A stretch of DNA of 64,000 bases from Rhizobium leguminosarum (lineage in GTDB: Bacteria > Pseudomonadota > Alphaproteobacteria > Rhizobiales > Rhizobiaceae): positions 2,568,501 to 2,632,500 of the forward strand of contig NZ_JAGIOR010000001.1 of NCBI RefSeq assembly GCF_017876795.1, written 5' to 3'. The translations under genes and the position numbers were made by a program. Below, piece by piece: positions 1 through 8,869 of the stretch. The first letter of the stretch is position 1, and each line of letters begins with the position of its first letter. The notes beneath the pieces were generated by a model. That model was not told the origin of the DNA. It did not search any database and saw only the letters and a program-made list of their open reading frames with translations.

Positions 1-151
1 CATCGGGATGTATCCACGAGGCGACGACATAGGCCGTCAGCAGCGCACCGAATGCCGCTAGCTCGCTCCACGCGAGTATCCACACAAGAAGGTCGCCGCT
101 ATCCGACGCGGTTTCGCCGTCTGCGCCCTGAACAAGGTCGGTCGAAGTCAT
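1..151 (-). CDS. norE: NorE-like / cytochrome c oxidase subunit III family protein, N-terminal part
   Basis: Only the first 50 residues are in the window; the gene runs off the left edge. After a short polar leader comes a helix with the pattern GDLLVWILAWSELAAFGALL, which resembles the first membrane segment of the heme-copper oxidase subunit III family, as in NorE of nitric oxide reductase clusters. In Ensifer meliloti norE opens a norECBQD operon, so norCBQD may lie beyond the edge (inference). The ATG at 151 is the only plausible start; no strong ribosome site is seen. A perfect palindrome TTGCG-N4-CGCAA is centred 41.5 bases upstream. It could also be another CoxIII-like protein. Confidence 0.6.
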   Translation of the reverse strand, partial: MTSTDLVQGADGETASDSGDLLVWILAWSELAAFGALLTAYVVASWIHPD

Positions 152-185
152 GACGTGAGCTTAGGGCCACGGTGGCGTCGGGTCT

Positions 186-199
186 TTGCGGGAACGCAA
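186..199. promoter_or_regulatory. NnrR-type box upstream of norE
   Basis: TTGCG-GGAA-CGCAA is a perfect 5-4-5 palindrome. NnrR/Dnr-type Crp/Fnr proteins bind TTG-N8-CAA sites of this TTGCG form at nor and nir promoters. The centre (192.5) lies exactly 41.5 bases from the A of the norE start, the usual class II spacing to a transcription start, so the norE transcript may be leaderless or nearly so. Confidence 0.55.
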
Positions 200-377
200 A
201 CAGGACGTCGTTGAACCCCGACGGATGCCGATGCGACAGGTCCGCGTCGTGTTGTCGGACTTCGTGCCTGAGTGGAAACCGGGAGAGTCTTCCCTATGCG
301 AACGCGACGGGCTCGTCCGATAGCGACCAGCGCTCGCAGCCCCGGATGAGAGACCCGGCGCTGAACTCAAACTATCT

Positions 378-391
378 TTGATCGATCTCAA
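378..391. promoter_or_regulatory. Fnr/NnrR-like box, imperfect
   Basis: TTGAT-CGAT-CTCAA fits TTG-N8-CAA but misses the Fnr/FixK consensus at one base. It lies 48 bases before the start of the small gene at 439, a fitting distance for class II activation. Confidence 0.4.
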
Positions 392-438
392 AGAAAGTCC
401 TCCGGAGACCTCCTATTGTCGCCGAAAAGGAGAACCGA

Positions 439-594
439 ATGACTGATGCTCAGATCGGACTGTCGATAGCAACCCCTGTCATCGTGACGTTTGCGATAGC
501 CCTCTTTCGCATGGGCGTACTGCAGCGGACAGGCGTTGTGACCGCCGTCCTGGCCGCCATCGCCATCGCCGCTAGCCTCTTTCTGCAGAGATAG
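439..594 (+). CDS. Small membrane protein, 51 aa
   Basis: A 51-residue protein with two hydrophobic stretches (about residues 7-23 and 33-48) separated by a short basic loop, so probably two membrane helices. AAAAGGAGA precedes the ATG at good spacing. It ends four bases before the next gene, so the two are probably co-transcribed from the imperfect box at 378-391. Its place beside norE suggests a role in nitric oxide handling, but I do not recognise the family. Confidence 0.6.
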   Translation: MTDAQIGLSIATPVIVTFAIALFRMGVLQRTGVVTAVLAAIAIAASLFLQR

Positions 595-597
595 GAC

Positions 598-1086
598 ATG
601 ACGAACGTTTTTTCGGAGAACTTTCCCGACCTCGAGGCCTGCTACGGGCAGCTCATCGGTTGGTGCGATCTACTCGAAGCGATAGCTGACTTCCTGCCGT
701 GCCGTGTCGAAGACAGACTATGCGAGACCATCATCAACGGTCTCGTTCCCCTTCTCAGCACAACACATCCGCTGGAGGAGCAAGTGATTTCATCCCATCT
801 GGGTTTGATCATGATCGATGATGAGCTGACGGAGGCGGCCGAGCGGCGTAGGACGAGCAGACTATTCGATGCCGACGCCGCGCAGGAAGTCGTCGACACA
901 CTTTGCGAACTGAAGGCAGGACGATGCCATCTCTCCTGGGATGCGATTGGTTATCTCCTACGCTCGTTCTTCTGCTCGATGCGTCGGCATATCAAAGCGG
1001 AACGTGAGATCGTCCGTCAGATCCTGAAGGCATTGGCAAGACAAGTCTCGCAGCCAGCGGCTGTTGCTATCATAGAGGCGGCCTAG
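598..1086 (+). CDS. Hypothetical protein, possibly hemerythrin-like
   Basis: A 162-residue, mostly helical soluble protein. It has an HPLEE segment near residue 57 and RRHIKAE near 131, which look like the histidine/glutamate helices of hemerythrin (HHE) domains. The full set of di-iron ligands is not evident, so it may be a degenerate relative. It starts four bases after the preceding small membrane gene, implying one transcript. Hemerythrin-like proteins are frequent in denitrification clusters, which fits the norE neighbour. The function is inferred only. Confidence 0.5.
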   Translation: MTNVFSENFPDLEACYGQLIGWCDLLEAIADFLPCRVEDRLCETIINGLVPLLSTTHPLEEQVISSHLGLIMIDDELTEAAERRRTSRLFDADAAQEVVDTLCELKAGRCHLSWDAIGYLLRSFFCSMRRHIKAEREIVRQILKALARQVSQPAAVAIIEAA

Positions 1087-1245
1087 ATCGCAGCGACGCG
1101 GCCCATCGGTTCCAGCTATGTCGCACCAGAAGCGGTATGACTCAGCCTGCAAGACTCATAGCGTTGTTTAAATGACGCCATTAGCGTGCTGATTATCAAT
1201 GTATATTAGCTGACAGTTGAAAATATCTGAATTGACGGTCTCGAC

Positions 1246-2540
1246 TTGTTGGACCACATTCTGGGTGGAAAATGGACCACTCGGGAGGACGCCGGCATCG
1301 ATAGCGGCAACGACAGATACCTCACCCGTCGCAATGGGGTCTACTGCTATAAGCGCCGCGTTCCGACACTTCTGTCCGACCTCGACGACCGCGCGCCGAT
1401 CATCAGGACCTCGCTCAAGACCTGCGATCTCGCCAAGGCGAGGGTGCTGCGGGACGGGTACGAGCGGGCGGACGACGATTTCTGGGGCGCGCTGCTTACC
1501 TCGGATTCCGCCGAGGCGGCGAGGCAGCGCTACCAGTTGGCAGTCCGCAGGGTGGCGGCGCTAGGCTTCACCTACCAGACGACGATGGAATCCTGTATGG
1601 CGCGTCCGGCGCCGAGCTTATTGACCGCTTGCGTGCCTTGATGGACTGCCGGCCAAATTCGCCGGCGTCGAACGTGCTGCTCGGGACCGTGGAGAGACCG
1701 AGCGTGGAGAAACCGAGTGTAACGATAACGGCCGCGTTCGAGATCTACGTCCGGGAAATCGCCGCCCCGGACCTCGCCGACAAGAGCGCCGGACAGAAGA
1801 ATAGCTGGCTCAAGGTAAAGCGCCGGGCTCTGACCAACTTCGTTCGACTGGTCGGAGACAAGCCGATCGGGGAGATCACTCGCGAGGACGCGCTGAAAAT
1901 CTATCGGTTCTGGCAGCAAAGGATCGCGCCTCCGGACGACGAGGATGCCAACCCGGTGGCGGCGACGCACGCCTCGACCAGCGGCAACCGCGATATTGGC
2001 AACATGCGTCTTCTCTATCGGACATACCACGAGCATCTCAACGTCGCCGTCGACAAGAACCCGTTTGACAATCTCCACTTTAGCGACGACGACGAGAGCC
2101 AGCGTCCGCCGTTCGAGGTGGAGTGGATCGTCAGCAGGATCCTGGTGCCCGGAGCGCTAGAGACATTGAACGGGGAGGCGCGCGCAATTGTGTTAGGCCT
2201 GGTCGAGACAGGTGCGCGGCCAAGCGAGCTGGCGAACCTGGAGCCCGAGGACATCTGTATCCACCTAGCGACCCCATTCATCTCGATTCGCAAGTTTGGG
2301 CAGAAGGCCGGAGTGATCGATGTGGGCGTGGGTGAGAAGGACAGCGTCGATCTGCGTAGGGTCGAACGGAAATGGCCGGTAGTTGAGCTCTTTCTCGGTT
2401 TTCGAACCCTGGAACATGCCGCAATCGATCAATATTCGCGAGGACCCGGTCTCCAGCAGAAAACAGGAGCCGGTGACCGAACCCGCAGCACCATGAAAGG
2501 ATATTTTGAGATCTGCCGTGTTCCACCTGTCAGCTTTTGA
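1246..2540 (+). pseudogene. Tyrosine recombinase (integrase), frameshifted and degenerate
   Basis: The N-terminal part (from 1246) has the RNGVYCYKRRVP segment typical of phage-type integrases with a DUF6538-like start. Near 1577-1590 the frame shifts: the expected continuation DDGILYGASGAELIDRLRAL is read in the frame of the downstream half. That half carries the core-binding helix and the beginning of the catalytic domain (ETGARPSELANL, which includes the first catalytic Arg), but ends at 2540 without the HxLR motif or the tyrosine. At least two lesions make it inactive. No tRNA or attachment repeat was recognised beside it. Confidence 0.8.
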
Positions 2541-2570
2541 CAGAGCCTAAGGGTTTGGAGGCCGGCGTCC

Positions 2571-2584
2571 TTGACCAAGATCAA
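2571..2584. promoter_or_regulatory. Fnr/FixK box without obvious target
   Basis: TTGAC-CAAG-ATCAA is a perfect match to TTGAY-N4-RTCAA. No convincing gene starts within 240 bases on either side. It follows the integrase remnant, so a target gene may have been lost. Confidence 0.55.
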
Positions 2585-2824
2585 AGTGAGGATGCTCTAT
2601 CGTCGCAAGGGAAACCGAAATTTGCCTGTGGCTGCGGGCAGATATCCCATTTGATGGCAGATGAAGTCCCGCGAGCGCGTCGATTGACCCAACAGGTCGA
2701 TCTTACCACCGTGGCGTCTGATGCCTGCCCCCCGCGGAGGCTCCGATGGCAATGATATCGCGCCTCTTGATCTACGACCTCCAGTCGAGTGCCGATAATT
2801 GGTATATCGTCCGTACATCGCAGG

Positions 2825-3517
2825 TTATTCGGCCCGTGGCTTCATCCGACTGAGCATCCGGTAAGCGACCTGGATATTGTTGGACACGCCCTGAACGCCG
2901 GGAACGCTTTCGGCAGCCACGCGGGCGGCCTCTCGCTCAATCGAACTCTCAACCTCCCCACGGAGGATGACGAGCCCGTTGCTGACAGAGGTTTCAACCT
3001 CCTTGGGAGCGATTCCGAGCTCCGACTCCAATCGGCAGCACACCGCTGTCTGCAGGGCCTGGTCGCCAGACGCTGTGGACTCCGATGGTGTGCCGACTAG
3101 CGCCCGCATGAGGTCGCGTCGGCTCACCATGCCCACCAATCGTCCTTCAGCGACGACGGGAATATGCTTTATCGGGTGTGCAAGAAGAAGGTCGGCGAGC
3201 TGAGTAATAGTCGCGGTCGGAACGGCGCTGATCACGGGAGTGGTCATAACGTCCTTGATCCTCCAGCTTCGAGCCTTGATGTAATCCGCTAGTGCCTCCT
3301 TCCGGTCGCGGGTGTGGGGCACGGGACGTCTGCCGTTTGAAGAGGAGATGCGCCGGAGCAAGTCACCCTCGGTAACGATGCCTGTCAGCACACCTTCTGC
3401 ATCAACGACCGGAACCGCGCCGAATTTGGTCGCGTTGATGATCTCTATTGCGTGCCGAACGTTTTGATCTTCTCCGATCGTGGTGACCGGACTGGCCATG
3501 ATGTCTTTCGCAAGCAT
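2825..3517 (-). CDS. CBS-pair protein with C-terminal BON domain
   Basis: A 230-residue protein. Two CBS motifs (about residues 3-60 and 85-145, with VVDAEGVLTGIVTEGDLLRR and VVAEGRLVGMVSRRDLMRAL) form a Bateman module that usually binds adenine nucleotides. A BON domain follows (about 165-215, GLVILRGEVES). GGAGGG lies 6-7 bases before the ATG at 3517, which fits better than the in-frame ATG at 3532. A perfect Fnr/FixK box is 57 bases upstream. A paralogue with the same architecture is at 56876-57556. It is probably an energy- or redox-linked stress protein; the ligand is unknown. Confidence 0.88.
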   Translation of the reverse strand: MLAKDIMASPVTTIGEDQNVRHAIEIINATKFGAVPVVDAEGVLTGIVTEGDLLRRISSSNGRRPVPHTRDRKEALADYIKARSWRIKDVMTTPVISAVPTATITQLADLLLAHPIKHIPVVAEGRLVGMVSRRDLMRALVGTPSESTASGDQALQTAVCCRLESELGIAPKEVETSVSNGLVILRGEVESSIEREAARVAAESVPGVQGVSNNIQVAYRMLSRMKPRAE

Positions 3518-3573
3518 TGCAATACCCTCCATCGGGTTTCATCCAACTTGAATCCGAAAAACCGAGCCCCGCC

Positions 3574-3587
3574 TTGATCTGGATCAA
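3574..3587. promoter_or_regulatory. Fnr/FixK box for the CBS-BON gene
   Basis: TTGAT-CTGG-ATCAA, a perfect match, centred 63 bases upstream of the leftward start at 3517. Confidence 0.75.
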
Positions 3588-3712
3588 TCCACCTGTTTCC
3601 GAATGCTTCTTCGCCAGCCCTTTCTACAACCCTTCGTCGATATTTCGGTGGCTCATCCGAACTGGATTGCGGGGTCGAATGCGGGGTGAGCCTTCCGCCA
3701 CATGTGCGGAGT

Positions 3713-3726
3713 TTGATCCTGATCAA
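3713..3726. promoter_or_regulatory. Fnr/FixK box for the small genes at 3787
   Basis: TTGAT-CCTG-ATCAA, a perfect match, centred 67 bases upstream of the ATG at 3787. Confidence 0.7.
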
Positions 3727-3786
3727 ACAGACGCAGTCACGGCGATGGTAGTGTTGGGTAACGACGGATTTGCAGAGAGGCGCAAG

Positions 3787-3945
3787 ATGGCCTTCACTGA
3801 GGAAGGAAAGCTTGAGCTCGAATCGAAATACATTCTGGATTTCGAACGACTCTTGGCGACTAGGGCGCGGCGAGATTATCTCCTCGCGGTTGGGCGACCA
3901 ACCTGCTGCGACGAAACGACTCTCGAGCATATCTTCAGGAATTGA
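3787..3945 (+). CDS. Small hypothetical protein, 52 aa
   Basis: A 52-residue, charged, apparently soluble protein (MAFTEEGKLELESKYILDF start) with two Cys near its end (TCCDE). AGAGAGGCG precedes the ATG. It sits 60 bases downstream of a perfect Fnr/FixK box, and its stop overlaps the start of the next small frame, both arguing that it is expressed. No family recognised. Confidence 0.55.
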   Translation: MAFTEEGKLELESKYILDFERLLATRARRDYLLAVGRPTCCDETTLEHIFRN

Positions 3946-4106
3946 ACGATACCACGATAGGCACGCCGACCGACGACGACCTTGTCGGAAAGCTACTTCG
4001 TGACTTCGAACTAGCCGGAATCAAGATATCAAAGGATGATCTCGCCAGAAGGATGCACGAGATCATGTTCGAGGCCGCGGAAGAATTGGACTCGGGTCGA
4101 ACGTAG
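3942..4106 (+). CDS. Small hypothetical protein, 54 aa, overlapping start
   Basis: A TTG start overlaps the stop of the preceding gene (TTGA), giving a 54-residue acidic, helical protein (DDDLVGKLLRDFELAGIKIS, then a charged helix). The overlap and shared upstream box suggest translational coupling. It could be the second half of one former gene. No family recognised. Confidence 0.45.
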   Translation: MNDTTIGTPTDDDLVGKLLRDFELAGIKISKDDLARRMHEIMFEAAEELDSGRT

Positions 4107-4295
4107 TCGGGCGCTCGCCTGGCTGTCGGTTGTCTGGCGAGCGGGCTCTGCGAAGATCTCTCGTTTGAGGCACAGCGGAGCCGCTGCTGGAGGCGGACGG
4201 CATTGCCGCGATCATGCGGACACGCCTGGAGATGCTTCGGATCGATCTCCCTCGAAGCGATTCTTGCGCCTATAGATTGTTGTCCTTCACCGTCA

Positions 4296-4309
4296 TTGAT
4301 CCGTGTCAA
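4296..4309. promoter_or_regulatory. Fnr/FixK box for the kinase/ATPase fusion
   Basis: TTGAT-CCGT-GTCAA, a perfect match, centred 61.5 bases upstream of the ATG at 4364. Confidence 0.72.
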
Positions 4310-4363
4310 CGCAGTGCGGCACTAAGAATGACGGTCTGGCATTCATTTGCGGAGGATCAACCG

Positions 4364-5920
4364 ATGATCACTGAGGACCAGTCCTCCACCGTTTCCTTTC
4401 TTTTGAAAGCCCTGTCGTCGGGGACTGGAAAGGTCGAAACAGTGGAAACCCACATATCGCGCATCTTTCTCGTCGGTGATCGCGCTTACAAGATGAAAAA
4501 GGCGGTCGAACTACCCTATGCGAATTTCTCGACCCCTGCTGTGCGGCTCGCAACCTGCCGCAAGGAGGTCGAATTGAACAGAGCGACTGCTCCGGATCTG
4601 TATCTCGGCGTGCGGACCATAAACCGGCAAGCCGATGGTCAGCTAGCCCTCGACGGGCAGGGGAAACTCGTTGACGCGCTTGTCGAAATGCTTCGCTTTG
4701 ACCAGTCGTCGCTGCTCGATCGACTGGCCACAGATCAGCGACTAACCGCTCCGATGATGACGGAGCTTGCCCGAGAAATCGCTCGATTTCATCGTTCCGC
4801 GCCAATCGTCCGCGACAGAAGCGGAACTTCGAACATGGAAGCGGTTCTGCGGATCAACGACGCTGGGTTTGCCATGAGCAGCGTGTTCGCAAGGCACGAG
4901 GTCGCCAAACTGGCGCAAGGCCTTGAGTCCCGGCTCTCAGAGCTTTCGGGCGTGCTCGACAAGCGCCAGGATGCAGGGAAGGTCCGCCGATGCCATGGAG
5001 ACCTTCATCTTCGAAATATTTTTCTTGATGCGGGCCTGCCCTGCATATTCGACTGCATCGAGTTCAATGAAAATATCGCGACGAGCGATGTCCTTTATGA
5101 TCTGGCCTTTTTGTTAATGGACCTTTGGCACCGAGGTTACTTTCAATTCGCCAATTTGATTATGAACCGCTATCTCGACGATACCGACGAAGACGACGGC
5201 TTTGGTGTTCTTCCATTTTTTCTTGCAGTGCGGGCTGCCGTGCGGGCTCACGTCGTCGCGCTACAGGCGGAGGGTGCCGAAGGCGGTACTTTCGCTTTGG
5301 CCAATGAAGCGAGATCCTATTTCAACCTGGCAAGCTCGCTTCTGAAGCAACCTCCAGCCGAACTTGTCGCCATTGGCGGGCTCAGCGGATCGGGCAAGAC
5401 CACACTCGCGGAGGCTTTGGCACCTCATTTGGGCGCGCCGCCGGGAGCACGCATCATCGAGAGCGATCGAATCCGCAAGGCATTGTTTGGGGTGCCGGCC
5501 GAGACGCGGCTTCCTCCAGCAGCATATAAGGAGGACATTTCGGCCAAGGTTTATCGCGAAATGACATTCCGGGCCTGCATCATTCTAGGCGAGGGGGGAA
5601 CTGCGGTGACCGATGCTGTCTTCGACAATGCCGCCAACCGCCGGATGATGGAAGCGGCGGGCCGAGAGGGCGGGCACCGATTTTCAGGATTTTGGCTGCA
5701 GGCAGAGCCGGTTGTGCTTTGGCAGCGTGTGGCAACGCGCAGCGGTGGTCCCTCCGACGCCACGCTCGACGTTCTCGCCGATCAACTGGCGAGAGAAACG
5801 GCTGAGACCGGATGGCTGAAGCTCGATGCGGCTCTATCCACGGACAGACTCGTGGATCAGCTTCTCAATGTACTGGAGATCGACAAGGACGTTGCGCCGC
5901 TAGGCAATGGAGACGGCTAG
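4364..5920 (+). CDS. Aminoglycoside-phosphotransferase-like kinase fused to an ATP-binding (zeta/AAA-type) domain
   Basis: A 518-residue two-domain protein. The N-terminal half is an APH-fold kinase with the catalytic signature CHGDLHLRN at about residues 210-218 and the metal-binding DCIEF segment. The C-terminal half begins with the P-loop GGLSGSGKTT (about 338-347) and resembles polynucleotide-kinase-like ATPases. This fusion is common in proteobacteria but its substrate is unknown. GGAGGA lies 7 bases before the ATG at 4364; earlier in-frame starts would overlap the Fnr/FixK box, so I reject them. Neighbouring stress genes suggest a low-oxygen stress role. Confidence 0.85.
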   Translation: MITEDQSSTVSFLLKALSSGTGKVETVETHISRIFLVGDRAYKMKKAVELPYANFSTPAVRLATCRKEVELNRATAPDLYLGVRTINRQADGQLALDGQGKLVDALVEMLRFDQSSLLDRLATDQRLTAPMMTELAREIARFHRSAPIVRDRSGTSNMEAVLRINDAGFAMSSVFARHEVAKLAQGLESRLSELSGVLDKRQDAGKVRRCHGDLHLRNIFLDAGLPCIFDCIEFNENIATSDVLYDLAFLLMDLWHRGYFQFANLIMNRYLDDTDEDDGFGVLPFFLAVRAAVRAHVVALQAEGAEGGTFALANEARSYFNLASSLLKQPPAELVAIGGLSGSGKTTLAEALAPHLGAPPGARIIESDRIRKALFGVPAETRLPPAAYKEDISAKVYREMTFRACIILGEGGTAVTDAVFDNAANRRMMEAAGREGGHRFSGFWLQAEPVVLWQRVATRSGGPSDATLDVLADQLARETAETGWLKLDAALSTDRLVDQLLNVLEIDKDVAPLGNGDG

Positions 5921-6003
5921 CCAGTTGGCGTCTACCATGTCCCACCACAGCGAGGCGCAGTTCGACCTTTGCATTTCACCGCAACCGAATGTTCCGACAA
6001 AGA

Positions 6004-6017
6004 TTGATGAGAATCAA
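6004..6017. promoter_or_regulatory. Fnr/FixK box for the universal stress protein gene
   Basis: TTGAT-GAGA-ATCAA, a perfect match, centred 59.5 bases upstream of the ATG at 6070. Confidence 0.72.
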
Positions 6018-6069
6018 AGACCGCTGCTCGAGGACTTTGTAAGCTGGTCACCGATCTGGGAGGTTTCCA

Positions 6070-6507
6070 ATGTTTACAAACATTCTCATTCCAACAGATG
6101 GGTCGAAGCTTGCCGAGGCCGCCGCCGAGAACGCTGTCGCCTTCGCTCGAGACGCCAAGGCGTCGGTCGTGTTCGTCTACGTAATCGAACCGTTCCATAT
6201 TTTTACGACGGATAGTGAAAAGCTCACGATTGCCAAGGATGATTATGATCGGGTCGCAGACGCACAGGCCGCAAAGTTCCTGAGCGACGTTGAAGCGCAA
6301 GCGCGTCTTCAGGGTGTCGTCAGCCACACCGTGAAAGTTCAGAGCGATCATGTATACACCGCGATAGTCGCCGCTGCTAGAGAGAATGGATGCGACCTGA
6401 TCGCAATGGCATCGCATGGTCGCGGGAGCGTCGCTAGCCTCCTGATAGGCAGCGTCACGGCCAAGGTGCTGAGCCATTCGCGGATCCCAGTTCTCGTCTA
6501 TCGCTAG
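6070..6507 (+). CDS. Universal stress protein (UspA family)
   Basis: A 145-residue single-domain Usp. It begins with the standard strand and loop NILIPTDGSKLAEAA and ends with the nucleotide-binding segment ASHGRGSVASLLIGSVTAKV followed by RIPVLVYR, so it is probably of the ATP-binding subtype. Length is normal. GGGAGG precedes the start, and a perfect Fnr/FixK box lies upstream. Usp genes under Fnr-type control are typical of survival without oxygen. The partner protein is unknown. Confidence 0.93.
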   Translation: MFTNILIPTDGSKLAEAAAENAVAFARDAKASVVFVYVIEPFHIFTTDSEKLTIAKDDYDRVADAQAAKFLSDVEAQARLQGVVSHTVKVQSDHVYTAIVAAARENGCDLIAMASHGRGSVASLLIGSVTAKVLSHSRIPVLVYR

Positions 6508-6632
6508 CCTCAGCAGGGCGACGCGAGCAGAGCGACCCGGCTCGGCGTGCGAAATACTAGCCTCTCGATGAATACGTGGACGCGATCCTTTCTGTCAGCA
6601 CGAGCATGGATAAAAGAAGTGGAGATCGAATT

Positions 6633-7016
6633 ATGACAACATGGACCGAATACACGCCTTTCGGGCTGTTTCATCTGCCGGCGGTCGCCAGCACCGAGCA
6701 GGTATTTGGCGCTGGAGTTCGTTTTCAGACCCAGGTTTTCAGGGCTGTCATGCGCTATCAGATCGAGAGTTTGGAGTTCCTGAAGCACCGTTGCGAACAG
6801 GATATGAAGCTGATGGACGATCTTACCAACAGCCTCGAATACAAAGACGCGTTCGACGTTGTCAGCAACTTCGCCCAGAATGCCAGCGCCGAATACGCAA
6901 ATGAAGCAGGAAAAATGGCGATGATCGGCTCGAGGCTGGCTTCTCAAACAGCCAAGCGCTTGAGTGAAGAAGCAAAAACGACATTCGAAGATATGGCAGC
7001 GAGATCGCTCGCCTGA
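6633..7016 (+). CDS. Phasin family protein
   Basis: A 127-residue helical protein with the phasin pattern: an N-terminal WTEYTPFGLFHLP segment, then amphipathic helices (RYQIESLEFLKHRCEQDMKLMDDL) and an ANEAGKMA stretch. Phasins coat polyhydroxyalkanoate granules, the carbon store rhizobia fill when oxygen limits respiration. GGAGAT precedes the ATG at 6633, which is preferred over the upstream in-frame ATG at 6576. It follows the Usp gene by 125 bases and may share its promoter. No box of its own was seen. Confidence 0.8.
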   Translation: MTTWTEYTPFGLFHLPAVASTEQVFGAGVRFQTQVFRAVMRYQIESLEFLKHRCEQDMKLMDDLTNSLEYKDAFDVVSNFAQNASAEYANEAGKMAMIGSRLASQTAKRLSEEAKTTFEDMAARSLA

Positions 7017-7299
7017 CCAGGATCAGTCACACCGAAATCGATATCCGCGGAGCACGCCTTGAGCGGAAAACTGAAGCGGTCACTAAGGCCTTGCCGTAAA
7101 CGTCGCCGGTCGAGGTCGCCGCAGCGCGTCTGCAATCATCATCTAGCGGAAGGAAGTCGCCGTGCGGCCCACAGGAGCCGGTAGTGAATGGTCGAACAGA
7201 ACCTTTCAGGCGCGGCCGCCCTCGGCAATCGGTGGTGGGAGCGCGACGCCAAGTAAGGATCGATCCATGTGAGGTGATCAGTGATCGATCTCACGCCCG

Positions 7300-8327
7300 G
7301 AACATTCTCGCACCGGGATCAGCACGCCTGTCGTCGTCGCGCCGATGCCCCCGCAGCCCTTGCCAGGCAGCATCACCACGGCCTCGACGCTGGCCTTCGC
7401 GCTCGTTCACAAATACGTCGATGGCACACCGCTTTATCGCCTGGCGCTTCGAGCGCGCTGGCGTTCCTATCAGCAGAAGCACTTTGGGCCATTGGGTAAT
7501 CGGCTCAAGCGAGAAACATTTGCATCGCATCTATGACGCGCTGAAACTGCGGCTCAGATCGCAGCCCCTCATTCATGGTGACGAGACAACGGTTCAGGTG
7601 CTGAAGGAAGAGAACAGGGCGGCCACCGACACATCGTATATGTGGGCCTACCGGAGCGGGGAAGACAGTGCCGAACCGATCGTGCTGCTCGATTATCAGC
7701 CAGGCCGCGGCCAGATTTACCCGCAGGCCTTCCTCGGTGATTACCGTGGGATATTGATGAGCGATGGCTACACCGCCTGGCGCACACTGGGTGGCGCAAC
7801 TCATGTTGGATGTATGACCCATTCCAGACGGCGCTTTGTCGATGCGCTCAAGCCCAGAAAAACGGGTGGAGGGCCGCCGGAGTAGGCTCTCCGGTTCTTC
7901 GAGCAGCTCTACCGGGTGGAACGGCAGGCACGGGAAACAAACCCGGATGACGGCGAGACAAGAGCCGACTGCATCCGCCGCTTTCGCCAGCAACACAGCG
8001 TCCCCATCCTCAATGCTCTCAAGGAATGGCTCGATCAAATCGCGCCAAAGGTCTTGCCTCACAGCAAGCTCAGCGATGCCATCTCCTATACCCTCAATCA
8101 ATGGGGATATCTGACGCGCTACACCGAGGACGGCAGGATGCCGATCGAGAACAACCTTCTGGAACGCGATATCAGAATTTTTGCAACTGGCAGAAAGAGT
8201 TGGTTGTTCAGCGACACCGTCGACTGAGCTAAGGCCAGCGCCGTCATCTACAGCCTGATGCTGACCTGCCGCGCCTGTGGTGTCGAGCCGTTAGCATGGT
8301 TGCGCCACGTCCTCACTGAGATGCCTC
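7300..8327 (+). pseudogene. tnpC: IS66 transposase TnpC, left-truncated, frameshifted and interrupted
   Basis: Pieces of IS66 TnpC are visible in order: PMPPQPLPGSITTAS and KYVDGTPLYRLA, then after a frameshift near 7445 the segment with LIHGDETTVQVL and LMSDGYTAW, then after a stop at 7885 the segment with ENNLLERDIRIFATGRKSW, then a TGA near 8226 followed by AKASAVIYSLMLTCRACGVEP. The reading is cut at 8327 by the inner IS66 and resumes at 11035 (QRAVDADPGDLLPFNFAQA), ending at 11110. It cannot make an active transposase. Confidence 0.88.
8320..8327. repeat. Target site duplication, left copy (inner IS66)
   Basis: GATGCCTC directly abuts the left inverted repeat and is repeated exactly at 11035-11042. 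Eight bases is the standard IS66 duplication. Confidence 0.92.
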
Positions 8328-8416
8328 GTAAGCGCCGTCTCCGCCCCATTGGATTGGCTATATTTTGAGGCTTGCTGCGTATGCGAGAAGGTTTCCAGTT
8401 TTATCTGGAGATTTGC

Positions 8417-8869
8417 ATGGCAGATGATGGATTTGTTGGTCGCTATGAGGTTGTTGAGCCGCGCCGCGGTAATCGGCGTTGGCCGGATGATGTGAAGGCT
8501 CGCATTGTAGCGGAAAGCCTTGAGCCTGGTGTGCGAGTAGTGGATGTCGCGCGCCGTCACGGCGTTATAGCAAACCAGCTTTCCGATTGGCGACGTCAAG
8601 TGCGCGACGGCATTCTGGTGCTGCCGTTTGCGGCGGCAACGACGCCGTCGGAGCACGATGGTATCGAGCCGGCATTCGTGCCTCTGGCAATCGCTGCGGA
8701 GCCGCCTGAGCCTGTCAATCGTTTTTCGCTGCCGAGAGTGGTCCCCGACGGGCCGCAGGTGCAGGTTTTGACGTTGCAGATTGGATCAGACGTTGTGATG
8801 CGGGTTCCGAACGATGTGCCTGTTGAACGGGTCGCTGCTCTGGTTCGCGCTATCCGAGGAGCGTCATGA
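8417..8869 (+). CDS. tnpA: IS66 TnpA accessory protein
   Basis: A 150-residue protein with a helix-turn-helix (RRWPDDVKARIVAES, then VVDVARRHGVIANQLSDWRR), as in IS66 OrfA. The C-terminal half is hydrophobic beta-rich (LQIGSDVVMRVPNDV). The start at 8417 gives the usual length; an in-frame start at 8372 would lengthen it without homology. Its stop overlaps the tnpB start by ATGA. Confidence 0.88.
   Translation: MADDGFVGRYEVVEPRRGNRRWPDDVKARIVAESLEPGVRVVDVARRHGVIANQLSDWRRQVRDGILVLPFAAATTPSEHDGIEPAFVPLAIAAEPPEPVNRFSLPRVVPDGPQVQVLTLQIGSDVVMRVPNDVPVERVAALVRAIRGAS

Noticed and set aside
1087..1245. Possible tRNA or attachment site next to the integrase remnant
   Set aside because: I found no cloverleaf pattern, CCA end or matching repeat on the far side of the integrase.
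2597..2818. Leftward 73-codon frame as target of the box at 2571
   Set aside because: The box would lie downstream of this frame's stop, and the product has no family features.
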